From Lentzea aerocolonigenes (GTDB lineage: Bacteria > Actinomycetota > Actinomycetes > Mycobacteriales > Pseudonocardiaceae), in assembly GCF_000955955.1 (NCBI RefSeq), contig NZ_JYJG01000436.1, positions 1 to 19,444 of the forward strand: a stretch of 19,444 nt of DNA, in the 5' to 3' direction. The notes beneath the pieces were generated by a model. That model was not told where the DNA came from and searched no databases. It saw only the letters and a list, made by a program, of their open reading frames with translations. Positions 15,754-19,444 of the stretch are shown in pieces. The first letter of the stretch is position 1. Each line of letters opens with the position of its first letter. The position numbers and the translations under genes are program-made.

Positions 15754-17807
15754 TGGAACTCACCGACAACCCCGATGGTCTCGCCGCGGTCGTCACCGCG
15801 CGGAACCTGGCGCTCCACCGGAAGCTGGGAGCTGAGCGTCACAGACTCAGGCAGCTGAGTGAGGCCGATGCGCACGTTCGCGACGAGCTGGGCAGCGGTG
15901 TGCTGTCGTCGGAGACCGCAGCGGCGCTGCGGTTGGCCCAGCTGCCGACGTCCAGGCTGAGTTCTTCCCTGCAACGGGAGATCCAGGCTGGCCGGTGGAG
16001 CCTCGACGACACCCGCAGGACCACGTCGCCCTCGCCGGAGCTGAGTGCTGCCTTCAGCGAGACCTCGGCGATGTGGCAGCAAGCCCTGGCCACGGCGACC
16101 GCGGCTCTCGACAGCTCGGCGTCGGAGACCGCACTCCTCCTGGACGAGCACGAGCACGACTTCACCCGCATGACCGGAGGTGAGCAGCAGGTCATGTCCT
16201 CGTTCGCGTTGCCGCACAAGACGTATGTCGGTGCCGCGCGGACCGGGAAGTCCACTGCGGTGCCGAGGTGGCTGGGCCTGTTGGAGGTTCTGCCGGAGAA
16301 GCCGTGGGGTCGCCTTCCGTGGACGGACTTGTCCGACCGCAACCTCGTCTTCCTGCCCGACGAGCAGAACCTCTACTACTGGGACGCGGTTTCCGCGGTT
16401 CAGAGCATCGTCGCCGACCAGATGTCGCGCTCTGCCCCCAATGGCCTCAAGATCACGTGGGTCGACGGCATGCACCAAGGACAGAGTGCGGGAGTGTTCC
16501 TGCGGCTGGCAGAGAACGGCCCGCGTGTGTTGGACGGTCAGGTGTGGACGGAGCCGTCGAGCATCGAGGCGGCGCTGCGACGGGTGGCGAACCGGGTGGG
16601 CCAGATCCAGCAGTCCTGCCTGAAGGACGAACTTCCCGATCTCGACAGCTACAACGATCGGCCCGGAGTGCCGGTCGAGGCGCATCACGTCGTGGTCGTC
16701 ACCGGCTACCCGCACGGGTTCCAGCAAGCGTCGGCGACCCTCCTCCAGCAGATCTCCGAGCAGAGCTACCGCACCGGTGTCTCCGTTCTGGTGGTCATGC
16801 ACCCGATGATGGCCTCGATCGCCCCGACGGCCGGCTCCGCGGTGTCTTACTACGCCACGATGGAAGATGGTGCCATCCCGAAGTCGGCGCCCGAGTGGTG
16901 CACGTTCAGCGTCCTGCCCAGAGGCGAACCCGTAGTGGGCCGGGCAGGGCAGCCGCACGCTCGTGTCTTTCCCCACGAGGAGAATGTCGCGGTCTGGATG
17001 CCCTACTCGCCGAGGAACCTCGAGAAAGCCGACCAGGAGGCGATCCTCCTCGGCTATGTGCGCGCGTCGGCCCAGCTGGTCGCGACCGGGCTCAGCCCGC
17101 GCGAGCTCGCGGTGCGCAACCTCGACCCGGAGGAGCGGACCACCGCACTGCGCAAGGCAATGCTCATGTGGCTGCACGAGCAGAGCGGGCGGGCAGACGG
17201 TCCGCGCTGGGAGGAGTTCCTGACCTCGGACGCGGTGCACGTCACCGGGACGACGTTCACCGCCGACGAGATCGGCAGGCAGGCGAAGTACTTCCACGAG
17301 CAAGGACTCGTGTTCGGCGCGCCAGGGTCGGAATCTCCGATGCCGGTGCTCACTCCAACGGGCGAGGACCTGTCAATGCGCAAGGATGTCAACGCTGCCG
17401 ACTTCGCGGCTCTCTCGGGGACGAGACCGGGCGACACCTACAACACGATCTTCCGTGACTCGGTGACCGTGTCGCAGGTGACAGTCGGCAGGGACAACAC
17501 CGTCACCCAGCACCAGCACGCCGCGGCGGGGTTCGAGGAACTGGCCACGGCCATGCGCCACGTCTCTGAGTTGCTGCCCCGGATCGGGCTGTCCGCTCCA
17601 GACGCGGAGGACGCCGCCGAGCACGTGTCGGACGTCATCGCCGAAACCACCGCCGCCGAACCGGACCCAGGCCGGATCCGTCGCGCGCTGAGAGGACTGA
17701 GGACGTTTCTGCAGCCCGTTGCCGACCAGGCGGTGAGCGGAGTGGGCGAGGGTGCGCACGAACTGGCGAAGGAAGCGCTCGGCCACCTGCAGCAGTTCGT
17801 TTCCTGA
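15753..17807 (+). CDS. FtsK/HerA-like P-loop NTPase with winged helix and a V-x-V-G-x-x-N linker
   Basis: The 684-residue protein has helical N-terminal sequence (1-140) and then an FtsK/HerA-like NTPase core. Walker A is GAARTGKST at 160-168. A segment resembling the FtsK strand after the P-loop lies at 233-256 (ITWVDGM), and the Walker B position at 311-322 reads HHVVVVTGYPHG, without the usual acidic pair. A winged-helix-like domain covers about 465-540 (LMWLHEQ, YFHEQGLV, VLTPTGEDL). A short beta-prone linker at 571-586 contains SQVTVGRDNTV, and a helical bundle ends the protein (593-683). Linkers of this sort resemble RHIM/amyloid-like signalling motifs in bacterial immune proteins. The start is ATG 15753, overlapping the upstream stop; the frame is open back to 15510 but only inside the upstream gene. 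It probably acts on DNA or as an NTP-dependent switch. The FtsK-like assignment is fairly sure; the function is not. Confidence 0.82.
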   Translation: MELTDNPDGLAAVVTARNLALHRKLGAERHRLRQLSEADAHVRDELGSGVLSSETAAALRLAQLPTSRLSSSLQREIQAGRWSLDDTRRTTSPSPELSAAFSETSAMWQQALATATAALDSSASETALLLDEHEHDFTRMTGGEQQVMSSFALPHKTYVGAARTGKSTAVPRWLGLLEVLPEKPWGRLPWTDLSDRNLVFLPDEQNLYYWDAVSAVQSIVADQMSRSAPNGLKITWVDGMHQGQSAGVFLRLAENGPRVLDGQVWTEPSSIEAALRRVANRVGQIQQSCLKDELPDLDSYNDRPGVPVEAHHVVVVTGYPHGFQQASATLLQQISEQSYRTGVSVLVVMHPMMASIAPTAGSAVSYYATMEDGAIPKSAPEWCTFSVLPRGEPVVGRAGQPHARVFPHEENVAVWMPYSPRNLEKADQEAILLGYVRASAQLVATGLSPRELAVRNLDPEERTTALRKAMLMWLHEQSGRADGPRWEEFLTSDAVHVTGTTFTADEIGRQAKYFHEQGLVFGAPGSESPMPVLTPTGEDLSMRKDVNAADFAALSGTRPGDTYNTIFRDSVTVSQVTVGRDNTVTQHQHAAAGFEELATAMRHVSELLPRIGLSAPDAEDAAEHVSDVIAETTAAEPDPGRIRRALRGLRTFLQPVADQAVSGVGEGAHELAKEALGHLQQFVS

Positions 17808-17864
17808 GCGTGCGAGCGGGCGGTGCCCCTAAGCAGCATTCGAATGGATCGCTGTGGTGAGCTA

Positions 17865-17893
17865 TTGACCCGTCGCTGGCTGTGGAACACGAT
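17865..17893 (+). promoter_or_regulatory. Weak candidate promoter before the small nuclease-fold gene
   Basis: TTGACC (17865-17870) is a good -35 box and lies 17 bases before CACGAT (17888-17893), a poor -10 box. It lies in the 119-base gap after the FtsK-like gene and suggests the next gene may be expressed separately. The support is one good hexamer only. Confidence 0.25.
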
Positions 17894-17926
17894 CGGCCGA
17901 TCTTTCCCTGTGACGAGGAGCGACGT

Positions 17927-18358
17927 GTGAGTCTCGCGAAGCTCAACAACGATCAGCTTCACGCCTACGCGGCCTACTGTGCTGCGGCAGAGGCGGTGCT
18001 GAGGACCCGTCTGTCGGTCCGTGTGGTGGACGAAGGTCGTCGCTATCGCCTGAACGTCTACGGGAAGCTCGTCCAGGTGTTCAGCAAGCGGTCCACGGAG
18101 TGGCAGCTGACTGGTGCACCCAGTCCGCTGGTGTCGAACACTGTCGCCGTCGTCTTTGTCGATTTCGCAGGGAAGGAACCCGAGTTCTACGTCGTGCCCG
18201 CGCGAACGCTGAAGGAAGACGTCGACCGCCGGTATCAAGCGGATTTGGTCCGCAAGGGCGAACGTGCACCCATAATGGGTAGTCACCACTACCTCGTGAA
18301 ACCAGAGCATTTAGAGCAATGGCAGGGCAAGTGGAGTGTGCTCGGCGGCAAGGGCTGA
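17927..18358 (+). CDS. Small protein resembling PD-(D/E)XK-fold domains, probably inactive
   Basis: The 143-residue protein starts at GTG 17927 with GAGGAG (17915-17920) six bases upstream. An initial helix (residues 7-27) leads into a strand near 40-54 (YRLNVYGKLVQVFSKR), a hydrophobic strand at 73-80 (VAVVFVDF) and then FYVVPARTLKEDV (87-99), ending with EQWQGKWSVL (130-139). This order resembles actinobacterial domains of the restriction-endonuclease fold, in which a strand carrying V-K is followed by a strand like VFVDL and then YVVPA. The acidic residues and lysine of an active PD-(D/E)XK site are not clearly present, so a binding rather than cleaving role is likely. It follows the FtsK-like gene by 119 bases on the same strand and may be its third operon member or a separate unit. 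The fold assignment is tentative; it could be an unrelated small alpha/beta protein. Confidence 0.75.
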   Translation: MSLAKLNNDQLHAYAAYCAAAEAVLRTRLSVRVVDEGRRYRLNVYGKLVQVFSKRSTEWQLTGAPSPLVSNTVAVVFVDFAGKEPEFYVVPARTLKEDVDRRYQADLVRKGERAPIMGSHHYLVKPEHLEQWQGKWSVLGGKG

Positions 18359-18431
18359 GATCGCACGCTCGACGTTCGGCACCAAAATCTGTACGTAAGG
18401 AGTTTCAACTTAGCGACCATGCGGCCGAGTG

Positions 18432-18881
18432 TCACAGGTCTCGCTGTGTTGAGTAGTAGGCGGTCAGGATCGATGTGACTACGGTGATCGGATGTAGGCG
18501 CAGGATCGCTGAGCGCGGTGCTGCGACGAGCAGGAGCCGATCGCTGGCCTGGAGGCCGAATTGGGTTCGGGCGCCTGAGGGAATGAACAATTGCCGTCGG
18601 CAGTCAATGGTAGACGCCGACTGTCCGCTGGTTGCCCGCCGGATGATGATGGCATCGGCGCTTGTCGAGACGTGGGTGTGGTCGCCAACAGTCCAGTTCA
18701 AGGAGGTGATGACGTCCAGTGCGGGGATGCGGCCGGAGTGATCGACCTTCGCGATGGTCATCGCCAACGGCGAGATGGGACCGGCTACAGGGATCTGCTG
18801 CAGCGGGAGCAGATCGGTTGGCGATTCCAGCTGTGCTGGCGGGGGAGGTGGTACGAACAGCGGGACGGCGGCTTCGGTCAT
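18432..18881 (-). CDS. AbrB/MazE/SpoVT-like DNA-binding protein coupled to the integrase
   Basis: The 149-residue protein has a proline-rich N-terminus (10-22) and two swapped-hairpin-like halves. Residues 44-83 contain VDHSGRI and DAIIIRR; residues 94-130 contain RRQLFIPSGARTQFGL, DRLLLVAAP and ILRLHP. The second half, with R-x-x-x-I-P and G-L-x-x-x-D-R-L-L-L-V, follows the AbrB/SpoVT pattern. The start is ATG 18881, overlapping the TGA of the upstream integrase by four bases (ATGA), so the two are translationally coupled. AbrB-like proteins are usually dimeric transcription regulators or antitoxins. Here it probably regulates the recombinase or the element; that is inference. The frame is open upstream to 19349 but only within the integrase gene. 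Its stop faces that of the plus-strand nuclease-fold gene, with 73 bases between and no clear terminator. Confidence 0.8.
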   Translation of the reverse strand: MTEAAVPLFVPPPPPAQLESPTDLLPLQQIPVAGPISPLAMTIAKVDHSGRIPALDVITSLNWTVGDHTHVSTSADAIIIRRATSGQSASTIDCRRQLFIPSGARTQFGLQASDRLLLVAAPRSAILRLHPITVVTSILTAYYSTQRDL

Positions 18882-19444
18882 TGCACCCACCTCGTGGAAG
18901 CAGGAAGCGCAAGGTTGCTCTCCGACTGTTGGTGGGGTGCGAGGGGGTGTGGTTCGCTGACTAGCGAGGATAGCGCAGCGGCGACTTCGGGTAGTTGCGC
19001 TCGGGTGTAGATGCCCGTGGCGTCGTTGTGGTGGTCGGTGTGGCCGGCGTAGGCGTGGGCTACGGCGTGTCCGAAGTGGCGTTCGACCCAGGTGAGTGTG
19101 GTGTGTCGGAGCGAGTGGGTGGAGATGCCTTGGGCTGCTGCCCAGGGGAGTTGGTTGCCGGTGCGCCGCCAGAGCCCGTCGTAGCGTCGGCTGGTGATGG
19201 GTGTTCCGTCGCGGTAGCGGAGTAGTGGTTCGGGTGACGGTCGGCGGGTGCCGCGTTCGTCGCGATGTCTGAGTAGGGCTCGGATGAGGGTGGGGCTGGC
19301 TGGTTGCCAGCGGATGGCGTCGTTCTTCTCTCTCAGTCGGAGCAGGCACCAGCGGGTGTCGATGTCGTTCTCGTGGAGCGCGAGTGCGCCGCCGCGGCGG
19401 CAGGCGGTTTCGGTGTGCAGCCGCAGGATGAGTGTGTCGAGTGG
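18878..19444 (-). CDS. Tyrosine recombinase/integrase, C-terminal catalytic part, cut by right window edge
   Basis: The 188 codons read from the window edge contain the catalytic residues of a tyrosine recombinase. Counting from the edge, these are Arg16 in TETACRRGGAL, Lys40 in LREKNDAIRW, His110 and Arg113 in STHSLRHT, His135 in AGHTD and the nucleophile Tyr146 in TGIYTRA. The C-terminus ends at TGA 18880-18878, overlapping the AbrB-like start. The visible half appears intact and potentially active. It belongs to the same actinobacterial recombinase group as the N-terminal fragment at the left edge, and both read right to left. The N-terminal domain lies beyond position 19444. It probably mobilises the element that contains or borders the conflict genes; no attachment site could be identified in the window. 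Confidence 0.9.
   Translation of the reverse strand, partial: PLDTLILRLHTETACRRGGALALHENDIDTRWCLLRLREKNDAIRWQPASPTLIRALLRHRDERGTRRPSPEPLLRYRDGTPITSRRYDGLWRRTGNQLPWAAAQGISTHSLRHTTLTWVERHFGHAVAHAYAGHTDHHNDATGIYTRAQLPEVAAALSSLVSEPHPLAPHQQSESNLALPASTRWVQ

Noticed and set aside
16268..17458. 396-codon open frame overlapping the FtsK-like gene
   Set aside because: The overlapping frame lacks any motif, whereas the other frame carries a P-loop, winged helix and well-supported start.
1..19444. Direct circular closure of the window through the integrase
   Set aside because: Joining position 1 to 19444 leaves the two integrase halves out of frame and without the expected linking residues; only a closure with extra sequence would work.

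Overview
The window is high-GC DNA (about two thirds G+C by eye) with frequent GTG/TTG starts and purine-rich ribosome binding sites. The recombinase type and the ferric-reductase-like gene also point to a filamentous actinobacterium, possibly of the Pseudonocardiales; that placement is inference. No rRNA, tRNA or CRISPR array was found.

Layout. (1) 1-421, minus strand: the N-terminal part of a tyrosine recombinase that runs off the left edge, preceded by a tiny in-frame ORF and about 400 bases without a convincing gene. (2) 964-2711, plus strand: a membrane ferric-reductase-like flavoprotein and a 5'-truncated CBS-BON gene; these look like ordinary chromosomal genes damaged at the island edge. 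(3) 2737-14531, minus strand: a tightly coupled three-gene operon of a Trypco2 protein, a trypsin-fold protease with a large unknown C-terminal part, and a giant 3,100-residue protein without an obvious catalytic motif. (4) 14532-14988: a divergent control region with a composite stem-loop against the Trypco2 ribosome binding site and a 15-base palindrome. (5) 14989-18358, plus strand: an unrecognised helical protein, an FtsK/HerA-like P-loop NTPase with a winged helix and a V-x-V-G-x-x-N-type C-terminal linker, and a small protein resembling inactive PD-(D/E)XK folds. (6) 18432-19444, minus strand: an AbrB/SpoVT-like protein overlapping the C-terminal catalytic half of a tyrosine recombinase cut by the right edge.

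Interpretation. Sections 3 to 5 look like one divergent accessory system flanked by recombinase genes. Trypco2 domains are known companions of trypsin-like domains in predicted bacterial conflict (defence) systems, so the most economical reading is a protease-based immunity or stress-response module. In that reading the giant protein would be a sensor or scaffold, the protease the effector, and the FtsK-like NTPase a nucleic-acid- or NTP-dependent switch or a second arm. The homology-level calls (recombinase, trypsin triad, Trypco2, FtsK-like P-loop, AbrB-like, ferric reductase, CBS-BON) are well supported by motifs; the system-level function is inference. I do not recognise the combination of a giant GD-repeat protein, trypsin, Trypco2 and a divergent FtsK-like pair as a named system.
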